Source: Euryodendron excelsum (lineage: Eukaryota > Streptophyta > Magnoliopsida > Ericales > Pentaphylacaceae). From it: a DNA stretch of 64,000 nucleotides. The position numbers and the translations under genes are program-made. The stretch's first letter is position 1, and every line of letters begins with the position of its first letter. Shown here in pieces: positions 48,903 through 59,141 of the stretch. The notes beneath the pieces were generated by a model. That model was not told the DNA's origin and did no database searches. It saw nothing but the letters and a program-made list of their open reading frames with translations. The stretch lies in contig CM065379.1 in assembly GCA_033060915.1 (NCBI GenBank), positions 37,265,318-37,329,317 on the forward strand. Reading direction: 5' to 3'.

Positions 48903-49809
48903 TGTAAACACCCTATTTTTGACCGCTCGGTAGTCTACACTCCGTCCAGACTTGTACTCAAGTCAATATGGACGTATTCCAATGGAAACCAACTCTCTAA
49001 GTCCAAATCCCGTCTATCCATCGCTTCGTGGGCCCACCAGGCCCAAATAGAGGCAAAATGACCAAAATGCCCTTAAGGGCATTGTCCTTTCCAATTCTAA
49101 ATTAGGCACGTCTTTCCGAAGACGGTAAATCCCCTTTCTAAATTTCAAATCACGCACGTCTTTTCGAAGACAGTAAGTCTCCTTTCCAAATTCCAAATCA
49201 GGCGCGTCTTTTCAAAGACAATAAGTCCCCTTTCCAATTTCAATCCCTCTCTCAAGACAGTTAATTCCTCGAGACGATAAATCTACTCCAATCAGGCGCG
49301 TTTTTCTGAAGACGATAAGACCTCTTTCTAATTCCAATCCCTCTCTCAAGACAGTTTATTCCTCGAGACGGTCCGGCACGTTTTTTGAAAAAAAATCTCT
49401 TCGAAGTGATAAGTCCCTTTAAACATGTCGACTGGGACGAGACCCCAAGTCCCTTAAATGATAGAACGGTTCACCTTTGGCACCTGCTAGCCCGCCAATG
49501 TAGAAATGTCCGTTTAGGCAGGCCTTCCGAGAAAGTTGACTTCTCAGGCGCTAAGTCCCCTTTAGCAGCTTCTCGTGATCAGGCAGTCTCGGGAATGATC
49601 ACGAACCGTCAAAGTAGTAGAAATACTCACAAACATCACAACCGTCAAAGTAGCAGAAATACTCGCAAGCAGGTCGATATAGGGAATTGCCAACAAACCC
49701 CTGTATCACGCGACCGCCGTTAGAGTGGCGGAAATACTCAAAACCCAGGTCAACACCGGTGCTTGCTAGCCCACTTCTGTGAAAAATGACCAAACTGCCC
49801 CTTGGGCCT

Positions 49810-50480
49810 TTTTCGAGACTTTCTGGTTAAGATGACCATTTTGCCCCTAGGCATCCGAACGCCCCAGGAACCACACCGACTCTGGGTATCAAACCGGTAA
49901 CCTCTTGAGAATACTTCTTATAGTATTCCTGACCTTCCTCTATCTTTTCGAATCATTCCGAGTCAGTTCCGGCAAACCCGGTGTGAAATGACCGCTTTGC
50001 CCCTGGTGGGCCGGTCACCTTTTCCGACCACACCGGCTCTGGGTATCAAATCGATAATCTCCTGAGAATGCTTTTTATAATATTCTCAACCTTTCTTTAT
50101 CCTTCTAGGATCACTCTGAGTCAATTCCGGTAAACTCGGTGTAAAATGACCGTTTTGCCCCTGGAGGGCCGGTCGCCTTTTTCGACCACATCGGTTCTGG
50201 GTATCAAACCGGCAACCTTTGGGAACATTCTGAATAATGTTCCCAAATCTCGAGTCTTCTTCCGGGACAGTCCGAGTCCGTCCCGGCAGCTTCCTGATCC
50301 GATTGACCGTTTTGCACCTAAAGGCCCGGTCAACCCTTCCGACACATCATATCCTCATTTCTCAAGTCAAATACCTCCAGGACACTGTTCTAAGTGTTCT
50401 TGCTCTTTTTTGACCTTCTGGGTCATTCCTGGCCTCTTCAAATCATTCCTGAACTTTCCGGAGTCACTCCTAGTGAAGCC
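49810..50480 (+). repeat. Four about 155-bp U3 hairpin repeats
   Basis: Each unit has TGACCNNTTTGCCCC, a GGCCGGTC-like stretch and a hairpin. The hairpins are GAGAATACT/AGTATTCCT (about 49905), GAGAATGCT/AATATTCTC (about 50064), GGGAACATT/AATGTTCCC (50221-50244) and AGGACACT/AGTGTTCT (about 50379). Confidence 0.8.
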
Positions 50481-50685
50481 AGGCAAGAAATTGCATGGTA
50501 GTCACTAGTATAGGCGCCCAAATCTAGTCAAAGATACGTTGCTTGCTGACTTTAATAGTTTCCTAATTGGATGGCGCCACTACTATTGGCACCAAGCCAA
50601 TATTTGACCTAGCCCCACTCCTAGTGGCGCTAGAAGCAATTTTAGCCTAGCGCCACTACAATAGGCGCCAGGTTTATCCCACCTC

Positions 50686-50693
50686 TATAAATA
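50686..50693 (+). promoter_or_regulatory. TATA box of LTR promoter
   Basis: TATAAATA after decayed TGGCGCC palindromes (50570-50670) and before the AAACCCTAG-rich leader, as in the other LTRs. Confidence 0.75.
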
Positions 50694-53600
50694 CAAAGTC
50701 TCCTCTAGCGTGAAAGAGGTCCGTAAACTCAATCTAAAAATCCTATATTTCGATATACAGAGCTCGAGCACCCCCCTAAACCCTAGCTTCCTTAAGTTTT
50801 CCAAACCCTAGCCACTATACACTAAACCCAAGCCTTCTATACACTCATACACACCTCCATACACTTACACACTAGCCTCCAACCTTCTTTTGAAGACTTG
50901 AGGAGCTATAATCTGAAGTTTAAAGATTGAAGAGAACTCTTAAGGATTGAAAACGAAGATTAAGACGAAGATCAAAGACAAGCAAGGCGCGCAAAATAAA
51001 TAAGACATGCGGTAGGCTTTCTATTTAAATTTTCGCACTTCCCCCTCTCTCTTCTCTCTCCTAACCCACTTGGGTTTTCTCTATTTTAATCCCCCATCTC
51101 TTCCCCCCCCCCCCTTTCTTTGCATGCTTGAAATAAGGGGACTCTTGGTTCATGTGTAGGATTAGACTATCGAAGGGTCACCGTGTCGGGGGCTATCCTT
51201 TAGGCTAACCGGAGACCACGTGGGTTCGGCCCCCTTAATTATGTGGTGAAGCCTTAACCTTGTATGTTCACGACCCCAAAATTGCATTGTACATATCATG
51301 ATCTTACATCTTCCAAAGTGACCAATATGGTTCATATTTTCAACCCTTATTGTTTTTAAAACCACTTTCTTAAAGTGGTTTTAGCCTTCTTATGGTTAGA
51401 ATCGCTTTAGGAAGGTCGGATGTTTTTATATTTTCCAAAAAACTCTATTTTAAAAAATCTCTTTTCCTAAAACCTCCTTTTTCAACGTGCTTTCTAAAAG
51501 CTCTCCTTTCCAAAGTTGTTTTCAAAAAAACTCTCTCCAAAAATCTATTTTCCAAACTTCTCTTTTTAAACTCCTTCCCAAAATGCTCGCTTCAAGGTCC
51601 ACTTTCTAAAAACGTTCCCTAGGTTTCCTTCTTAGAAAAACCTCTTCCTAAATCTCTTTCTTAAAAATCTCTTTCTAAAAAACTCCTTATTAGGATCTCT
51701 TTCCAAAAAATCTTTCTCCTCAAAATTCACTTTCTAAAAACACTCCCTAAATTCACTTTCCTAAAAACTCTCTCCAACAATCTCTTTCCAAAAATCTTTC
51801 CAAAAAACTCTCTTTCCAAAATCATCTCTCTATAAACTCCTCTCTATAATTTCCTTCCAAAACTTGTTTCCAAAAAACACACTTTCCAAAAAATCTCTTT
51901 CCTTAGAGCCTAAATCAAGCCTTACAGCTAACAATTAGGAAACCCTAATTTTCTTTCCAAAAACATGATTTTTAAACTTGCCTTAAAACCTAGGTTTCTA
52001 AAAACCCCTGTTTTCTACATCAAAATTACATATTTCCAAAACTTCTTTTTTACGTCAAAACTATAATCTTCCAAATCTAGGGTTTCTAAAATTCCCTTTC
52101 CAAATCCTTGTCAAATCAAATCTTCCCTTTAGAAAACCAAATCAAATCTTCCCATCTGGGAAACTAGATCTAATCCTCTGTTTTTGGAAACAAAATCAAA
52201 TACTTCGTAGAAATAAAATCCAATCCCTTCCTAATCCAAATCTTTCCTAATTTAACCTTTTCCTAATTCTATCCCTTTCCAAATCCTAACCTTCTAAATC
52301 TAAGTGTTCAAACATTTCCTAAACTCAAATCTTTCCTAATCTCAAAGATCTTCTAAATCTAAAACTTTCTAAATTTCAAATCTTTCCAAACTTAAAGCTT
52401 TCTTAATTCAAAACTTCCTTAGGTTGAAACTTTCTTAATTCAAACATTTTCTAAATTTTTCCTAATTTAAAATCTTTCTAAAATTTTAAGCTTTCCTAAT
52501 TCAAAACATTTCTAAATTCAACACTTTCCTATTTCAAAACCTTTCTTAAAACAAAACTTTCCAATTTCAAAACTTTCCCAAACCTAAAACTTTTCTAATT
52601 CGAAAACTTTCCTAAAATGACACTTTCTTAATTCGAACCTTTCCTAATCCGAGCCCTTCCTAAATCCAATTTTTTCAAATCTTCCAAGTTCAACATTCAA
52701 GTCAATTCTTCTTTAAAATCTTTCCAAGTCAAATCCAATCCTTCTTTTCGAAGTCCTTAAGTCTAGGTTTCTTAAAACCAAGTCTTTCAAAATCAAATCC
52801 TTTCAAATCTTCCAATCAAAGTTCAATCTTTCAATTTTTCAATCTAATTTCCAATTCAATCTCTTTCTTCCAATCAACTCTTCTATTTTCAATCGGACTC
52901 TTGTCCAAACTACGACTGACCTGATTCCTCCAAAAGGATACGTAGGCAACCTCCATGGGTGCGGTCACCACATTTTTCAAGTTTCAAGTTCCACAACATG
53001 TTTCAAATTTCTATTTCTATAACTTATTTCCAATCTCCAATCCCACAATATTTTTCAAGTTTTTGATTCCATAACTCTTTTCAAATCTCTTTTCAATTCC
53101 AATCTCTTCTAAAATCAAATCAAATTCTTCTTTCAAATCTATTTCCAAATCAATTCTCTTTTCTAGCACTTGCATATCATGCATCATGTCTTTTTCAAAT
53201 ATTCTTTTTCAAAGTGGATAGGATTGAACAATAGTTAGCTGGAGACTCTCATAGGTGAATCTAGGGTAGATTGACATATAGGTACCGAAAGGTCGGGGTA
53301 GGGTGATGGCTTAGTGCATCTTCCCTACACGTAACCAACCTCCGAACCTAGGATCACTGATTTTAAAGACCAAATGGAGTTATTTTTCAAAAAAGGGCTA
53401 AATGTTTTCCAAAGGTTGTCAAACAACCTGTTTTCTTAAAAACCCTCTCTTGAGGAGATCTTTTCAAAACCTTTTTCAAAAACCCTAAGTGTAGTTTTCG
53501 GATTATGCTTAGTTTTTAGGTGACCTAATTCACCTTAATCAAGTTAAGTGGCGATTCCGAATCTTTTTCCAAAAGCCCTTTATTCAAACCAATTTTTCAA

Positions 53601-53712
53601 TTCAAACCTAGTCGCACTCATTCTTCTAGGAGGGTGAGTTCTAACGAGAGAGTACAGTATTTTCCCGCTTGTGCATGTATTCCTCGAGTGCGAAAAATCT
53701 GAGCGCGACAGC

Positions 53713-53730
53713 TGGCGACTCCGCTGGGGA
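53713..53730 (+). promoter_or_regulatory. Primer-binding site, best-preserved copy
   Basis: TGGCGACTCCGCTGGGGA, two bases after the LTR end. The best candidate for the family's original site; expected to pair with 18 nt of a tRNA 3' end including CCA. Confidence 0.85.
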
Positions 53731-54880
53731 TACTTATAGGGTTAGGCCGTAGTCATGTCTCTTTACCTTTTCACCCATGTAGAGTCTTCAATTAACTTGG
53801 TTCACTCCTATTCACTTTAAATTTTCAAAGCCACATTTTCAAAATTGCTTTAAAAAAAAAACATGCATTTATTCATATTATCTTGTATTATGTTTGTTAT
53901 TCACATACTAACACTTGCATCTTTGTTGTGTAGGTACACATTTTGTTTAAATTTTATTAACTGCTATACATGAATGTGATGAACAGGATGAATGGGAGTT
54001 GTTGGGCCCTTTCCTCCCCTTTTAAAAATCACACACACACTGCATGTGCACTTGCATTCTGCATACTTGCATTAATACCCTGATATGTCCTTTCTAGTTA
54101 GAAAGGGGGAACGGTATATTGGTTGTGGACAAGATGCTGTGTCAGTTTCTTCGCCTACGGCCTCTTGATGGTTCCCCCGCTTGGATCACCTACCGATCAG
54201 GGCATCACCTCGGGGAGTGGGCCTAGGTTTGAAGATCCGGGGACTGAGCCTTTTTAGGATGCATTAGTCAACCCTCAATCTCATACTCATATAGACACCA
54301 TGCATAGCCGAACCTTTGCCAGATTTAAGACACGAGCACCATTTTCAAAACCACGGAGGAAAGGGTGACTGCTCTTACTTTCATTTATACCTATTTATTC
54401 CTGATGTTATACTGACTGTGTTTATATTGTTATAATGCTTGTTTAACTGCCCATGCATGCACGTTTATCTTACTATTGCATTCTCTCTCCTTATACTCTT
54501 TGCATATCCATGTTCATGCATTCAATATTCCATGTCAAGACAAGAGTTCCAAGTAACTTAAGTCACTGCATTTTCATGCATATGATCAACCCATTGAGAG
54601 TGACACCAAAGTCACTCTCCCTTGCATTAAACCTACCTAAACCCTAAGGGTTCCCATATAACCCTAAGGACTCACTGCATGCATCTTAATTCGTTCCATA
54701 AGAGCGGCCCCAATCCCTCTATGCTTACGAAGATAGGATTGCCATGAAGATAAGGGGCAACTAGTCAGCAAGGTCCCTCAGCGACCTCCTCGACATCAAA
54801 TCCAAGAAAGGCAAATCCGAAGACTCAAGAGTAGTTTAGGGTTTTTCTTTGTAAAAGTAGATAAGTGGAAGTCCAAAGGA
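53731..54880 (+). other. Leader of the deleted element
   Basis: Colinear with the other two leaders up to the deletion junction. Contains the 64-codon frame at 54453-54647 that is shared with copy M. No gag is left. Confidence 0.7.
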
Positions 54881-55197
54881 AAATGTTTTCCAAAGGTTGC
54901 CAAACAACCTGTTTTCTTAAAAACCCTCTCTGGAGGAGATTTTTTCAAAACCTTTTTCAAAAACCCTAAGTGTAGTTTTCGGATTATGCTTAGTTTTTAG
55001 GTGACCTAACTCTACTTAATCAAGTTAGGTGGCGACTCCGAATCTTTTTCCAAAAGCCCCTTATTCAAACCAATTTTTCAATTCAAACCTAGTCGCACTC
55101 ATTCTTCTAGGAGAGTGAGTTCTAACAAGAGAGTACAGTATTTTTCTCGCTTGTGTGTGTATTCTTCGAGTGCGAAAAATCTGGGCGCGACACACGT

Positions 55198-55243
55198 ATC
55201 CTTCGGCTCGACGCCATAAATCCACCACCTCTTAGCCAACGGT
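55198..55243 (-). pseudogene. Antisense gene, penultimate exon part 2, copy P
   Basis: Minus-strand frame EVVDLWRRAEGYV that joins in frame to the exon at 48757-48902 when the nested element and one duplication copy are ignored. One stop (TAA) lies near the LTR boundary. The frame runs directly into the LTR at 55244, so the gene's N-terminal part lies beyond the nest, probably outside the window. Confidence 0.5.
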
Positions 55244-55866
55244 TGTAAGCACCCCATTTTCGCCAGCTCGGTAATCTCCGGCCCAACTGGGCTCATTTTC
55301 AGACATCACACGCATATTCGGACTCTAACAGGACTTCTAAACTCCAATTTAGTTCACTGGTTGCTTCTTGGGCCCATAGGGCCCATTTGAAGCTAAATGA
55401 CCATTTTGCCCCTAAGCATCCAAACGCCCCGGGAACCACACCGGCTCTAGGTATCAAATCGGTAACCTCCCAGAATGCTTCCTATAGTATTCTCAACCTT
55501 TCTTTATCTTTCTGGATCATTCCAATTCAGTTCTGGTAAACTCGATGCAAAATGACCATTTTGCCCCTAATGGCCTGGTTAACCCTTCTAACAAATCTCA
55601 TTATCATTTTTTAAGTCCTTTGTTCCCGAGACATTATTCTAAGGGTTTCTGTCCCTTTCCGACTCTCCAGGTCATTCCCGACCCCTTCAATTCATCCTCG
55701 GACCTTCCGGAGTCACTCCTAGTGAAGCCAGACTAAAAATTGCATAGTAGTCACTAGTACAAGCGCCTAAATCTTCTAAAGATATGTTGCTTGCCGACCT
55801 TAAACATTTCCTAAATGGCTGGCGCCACTAGTAGTGGCGCTAAGCCAAAAAATGGCCTAGCGCCAC
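55244..55866 (+). mobile_element. Type-A LTR start, interrupted
   Basis: Starts TGTAAGCACCCC and follows type A up to the TGGCGCCAC palindrome zone, then stops at the next LTR start. Left flank ACGGT (55239-55243) is the predicted target duplication. It is either copy P's 3' LTR or a separate insertion. Confidence 0.75.
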
Positions 55867-56044
55867 TGTAAGCACCCCATTTTTGACCGCTCGGCAATCT
55901 ACACTCCGTCTAGACTTGTGTTCAAGTCATTATGGGCATATTCCAACCGAAACCAACTTTCTAAGTCCAAATCCCGTTTGTCCATCCCTTCGCGGGCCCG
56001 CTAGGCCTAAATTGAGGCAAAATGACTAAAATGCCTTAGGGGCA

Positions 56045-56520
56045 TTGTTCTTTCCAATTTTAACTCCAACCCCTCTCTCGAGACAGTTGATTCCTCGAGA
56101 CGGTAAATCTACTCCAATCAGGCGAGTCTTTCCGAAGACGGTAAGTCCCCTTTCCAATCCTTCTCTCGAGACAGTTTGTTCCTCGAGACGGTTCCAAATT
56201 AGGCACATCTTTCTGAAGATGACAAGACCCCTTTCCAATCCCTCTCTCTCTTGACAATTTATTCCTCGAGACGGTTCCAAATCAGGCATGTCTTTCCGAA
56301 GACGGTAGTCTCCTTTCCAATCCCTCTCTCGAGACAGTTTATTCCTCGAGACAGTTCCAAATCAGACACGTCTTTTCGAAGACGGTAAGTCCCCTTTCCA
56401 ATCCCTCTCTCGAGATAGTTTATTCCTCGAGACGGTTTCAAATTAGGCACGTCTTTCCGAAGGCGATAAGTCCCCTTTCCAATCCCTCTCTGGAGACAGT
56501 TTATTCCTCGAGACGGTCCA
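56045..56520 (+). repeat. Tandem CGTCTT/AAGACG and CTCGAG repeats
   Basis: Five to six units of about 80-85 bp with GTCTTTCCGAAGAC-type hairpins and CTCGAGACAGTTTATTCCTC. One unit reads CATCTTTCTGAAGATG, changed on both arms relative to CGTCTT/AAGACG so that pairing is kept. Confidence 0.8.
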
Positions 56521-57625
56521 ATGCGTTTTTCAAAGAAAATCTCTTTGACACGGTAAGTCCCTTTAAACCTGTCGACCGGGACGAGACCCTAAGTCCCCTA
56601 GATGGTAGAATGGTCCACCTTTGGCGCCCGCTGGCCCGCCAATGCAGAAATGTCCGTTTAGGCATGCCTTCCGAGAAAATTGACTTCTCAGGTGCTAAAT
56701 CCCCTTTAGCAGCTTCCCGAGATCAGGCAGTCTCGGGAATGATCACGAACCGTTAGAGTAGTGGAAAAACTCGCAAACATCGCAACCGTTAGAGTAGCAA
56801 AAATACTCGTAAATAGGTCGATATAGGGAATTGCCAATAAACCCCTATGTCATGATGACCGCCGTTAAAGTGGCAGAAACACTTAAAACCCAGGTCAACA
56901 CCGGTGCCTGCGAGCCCACTTCGGTGAAAAATGACCAAATTGCCCCTTGGGTCAATTCCGAGACTTTTCGGTCAAGATGACCATTTTGCCCCTAGGCATC
57001 CGAACGCCCCGAGAACCACATCGGCTCTGGCTATCAAATCGGTAACTTTCCGAGAATACTTTTTATAGTGTCCTCAACCTTTCTTTGTCCTTTCAGATCG
57101 TTCCGAGTTAGTTCTGGCAAACCTGGTGCAAAATGACCATTTTACCCTTGGTGAGCCGGTCGTCTTTTCCGACCACACCGACTCTGGGAATCAAACCGGC
57201 AACCTTTGGGAACATTCTTTCCAAATTTCGAGTCTTCTTCCGGGACAGTCTGAGTTCGTCCTGGCAGCTTCCCGATTTGATTGACCATATTGCCCTTAAA
57301 GGCCCGGTCAACCCCTCCGACACATGTTATCCTCATTTCCCAAGTCAAAAACCTCCGTGACACTATCTTAAGTGTTCTTGCCCTTTTCCGGTTCTCTGGG
57401 TCATTCCCGGCCTCTTCAAATCGTTCCCGGACTTTTCGGAGTAGCTCCTAGTGAAGCCTGGCTAAAAATTGCATGGTAGTCACTAGTACAGGCGCCCAAA
57501 TCTAGTCAAAGATACGTTGCTTGCCGACCTAAAACATTTCCTAAATGGCTAGCGCCACTCCTAGTGGCGCTAGTGTAATTTTTGGCCTGGTGCCACTACA
57601 ACAGGCACCAGTGCATTCCTACCTC

Positions 57626-57633
57626 TATAAATA
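57626..57633 (+). promoter_or_regulatory. TATA box of interrupted LTR
   Basis: TATAAATA following a TGGCGCC-like palindrome pair (57545-57610). About 150 bp downstream the leader is cut by the next LTR, so any transcript would read into that LTR's U3. Confidence 0.75.
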
Positions 57634-57780
57634 CAGAGCCTTTTCCAGCATGAAAGAGGTCCGCAAACTCAGTCTAAAAAAACCAATATTCGATATACAG
57701 AGCTTGAACAATCCCTAAACCCTAGCCTCCCTAGGTTTTCCAAACCCTATCCACCATACACTAAACCCTAGCCTCATATA

Positions 57781-59141
57781 TGTAAGCACCCCATTTTTGA
57801 CCGCTCGGCAGTCTACACTCCGTCCAGACTTGTTTTCAAGTCATTGTGGGCATATTCCTATCGAATCCAATTCTCTAGGTCCAAATTCTGTCTTTCCATC
57901 GCTTCGCGGGCCTGTTTAGCCCAAATAGAGGCAAAATGACTAAAATGCCCTTAGGGACATTGTCCTTTCCTTTCCAATTCCAATCCCTCTCTCGAGGCAG
58001 TTTATTCCTTGAGACAGTTCCAATCCAAGCACATCTCTTCGGAGATGATAAGTCCCCTTTCCAATCCCACTCTCGAGGCAGTTTATTCCTCGAGACGGTT
58101 CCAATTTAGGTGCGTTTCTTAGGAGACGGTAAGTCCCCTTTCCAATCCCACTCTCGAAACGGTTTATTCCTCGAGACGGTTCCAATCCAGGCGCGTCTCT
58201 TCGGAGACGGTAAGTCCCCTTTCCAATCCTACTCTCGAGGCAGTTTATTCCTCGAGACGGTTCCAATCTAGGCGCGTTTCCTAGGAGACGGTAAGTCCCC
58301 TTTCCAATCCCACTCTCGAAACGGTTTATTCCTCGAGACGGTTCCAATCCAGGCGCGTCTCTTCGGAGACGGTAAGACCCCTTTCCAATCCCACTCTCGA
58401 GACAGTTTATTCCTCGAGACGGTTCCAATCTAGGCACGTCTCTTCGGAGACGATAAGACCCCTTTCCAATCCCTCTCTCGAGACAGTTTATTCCTCGAGA
58501 CGGTCCGAGTAGCGAAACTACTCACAAAACCGTTAGAGTAGCGAAAATACTCACAAAATCGTTAGAGTAGCAGAAATACTCACAAAACCATTAAAGTAGC
58601 TGAAATACTCACAAATAGGTCAATATAGGGAATTGGCAACAAACCCCTGTGTCACAACGACCGCCGTTAGAGTGGCGGAAACACTCAAAACCCAGGTCAA
58701 CACCAGTGTTTGTTAACCCACTTTGGTAAAAAAAGGACCAAACTGCCCTTTGGACCTTTCCCGAGACTTTCCGGTCAAGATGACCATTTTGCCCCTAAGC
58801 ATCTAAATGCCCCGGGAACCACACCGGCTCTGGGTATCAAACCGGTAATGTCACGAGACTACTTTTTATAGTAGTCTCAACCTTCTTTTACCTTTCCGGA
58901 TCATTCCGAGTCAGTTATGGCCAACTCGGTACAAAATGACCGTTTTGCCCCTGGTGGGCCGGTTTCCTTTTCTGACCACACTGGCTTTGGGTATCAAACT
59001 GGTAACCTCCCGAGAATGCTTCTTGTAGTATTCTCAGCCTTTCCTTATCTTTTCGGATCATTCCGAGTCAGTTCTGGCCAACCCGGTGCAAAATGACCGT
59101 TTGGCCCCAGGTGGGCCGGTCTCCTTTTCCGACCACGCCGG
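57781..59141 (+). mobile_element. Type-B LTR, interrupted in U3
   Basis: Starts TGTAAGCACC after ATATA (57776-57780, predicted target duplication). Contains the best-ordered 81-bp hairpin array (57990-58500), GAGTA/TACTC units (58505-58610) and two U3 hairpin repeats. It stops at 59141 where a reversed LTR begins; left flank GCCGG (59137-59141). Confidence 0.8.
57990..58500 (+). repeat. 81-bp tandem array with alternating hairpin types
   Basis: Six units, period 81-82 bp. Hairpin arms are CATCTC/GAGATG (58032-58047), CGTTTC/GAGACG (about 58112), CGTCTC/GAGACG (58194-58209), CGTTTC/GAGACG (about 58275), CGTCTC/GAGACG (58356-58371) and a further CGTCTC-type unit (about 58437). Most CGTCTC/CATCTC units have a TTCG loop closed by C-G; the alternating type has CTTAG or CTAG. 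Because 81 is a multiple of three, an open frame of 165 codons arises on the minus strand by chance. Confidence 0.85.

Larger units (their letters stand above)
48903..53710 (+). mobile_element. Type-B LTR, near full length (4.8 kb)
   Basis: Starts TGTAAACACCC and ends GAGCGCGACA. Landmarks: CGTCTT/AAGACG and CTCGAG repeats 49100-49400, GAGTA-type hairpins 49600-49740, U3 hairpin repeats 49810-50480, TATAAATA 50686-50693, teloboxes 50770-50890, T-rich tract 51400-52870, ACGTAGGC motif about 52900-52960, U5 to 53710. Confidence 0.88.
48903..55192 (+). mobile_element. Internally deleted family member, target duplication CATGT/CACGT
   Basis: A full 5' LTR (48903-53710), primer-binding site, about 1.15 kb of leader, then a direct fusion to the last 0.3 kb of the 3' LTR (54881-55192). 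Flanks are CATGT (48898-48902) and CACGT (55193-55197), one transition apart. The junction lies in a shared AAATGTT (54881-54887), pointing to a deletion by short homology that removed gag, the spacer, the antisense gene and most of the 3' LTR. Confidence 0.88.
37697..55243 (+). mobile_element. Copy P: gag-only giant-LTR retrotransposon with nested insertions
   Basis: Composite element inserted in the Tat RT gene. Layout: deleted 5' LTR 37697-40065, primer-binding site 40068-40085, leader, splice-like site at 41563, gag pieces 41590-41743 and 45412-46626, spacer to 48589, antisense gene exons to 55243. Two nested elements are at 41744-45406 and 48903-55192. Left flank ATCAT (37692-37696) is the predicted target duplication. 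Its 3' LTR may be the one at 55244, but that LTR is type A whereas the 5' LTR is type B, and it begins inside an open antisense frame. It could therefore be a separate insertion, with copy P's true end outside the window. Confidence 0.75.
55867..57780 (+). mobile_element. Type-B LTR, interrupted after its promoter
   Basis: Starts TGTAAGCACC inside a GCGCCAC arm of the type-A LTR palindrome (left flank GCCAC). It has repeats 56045-56520, hairpin repeats 56940-57440 and TATAAATA at 57626-57633, and ends in the telobox leader where the next LTR begins. Remaining 3 kb expected beyond the window. Confidence 0.8.

Noticed and set aside
57940..58437. 165-codon minus-strand open frame with a repeating peptide
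   Set aside because: It is the 81-bp hairpin array translated; 81 is divisible by three so the frame stays open by chance. Similar shorter frames at 56026-56450 have the same cause.
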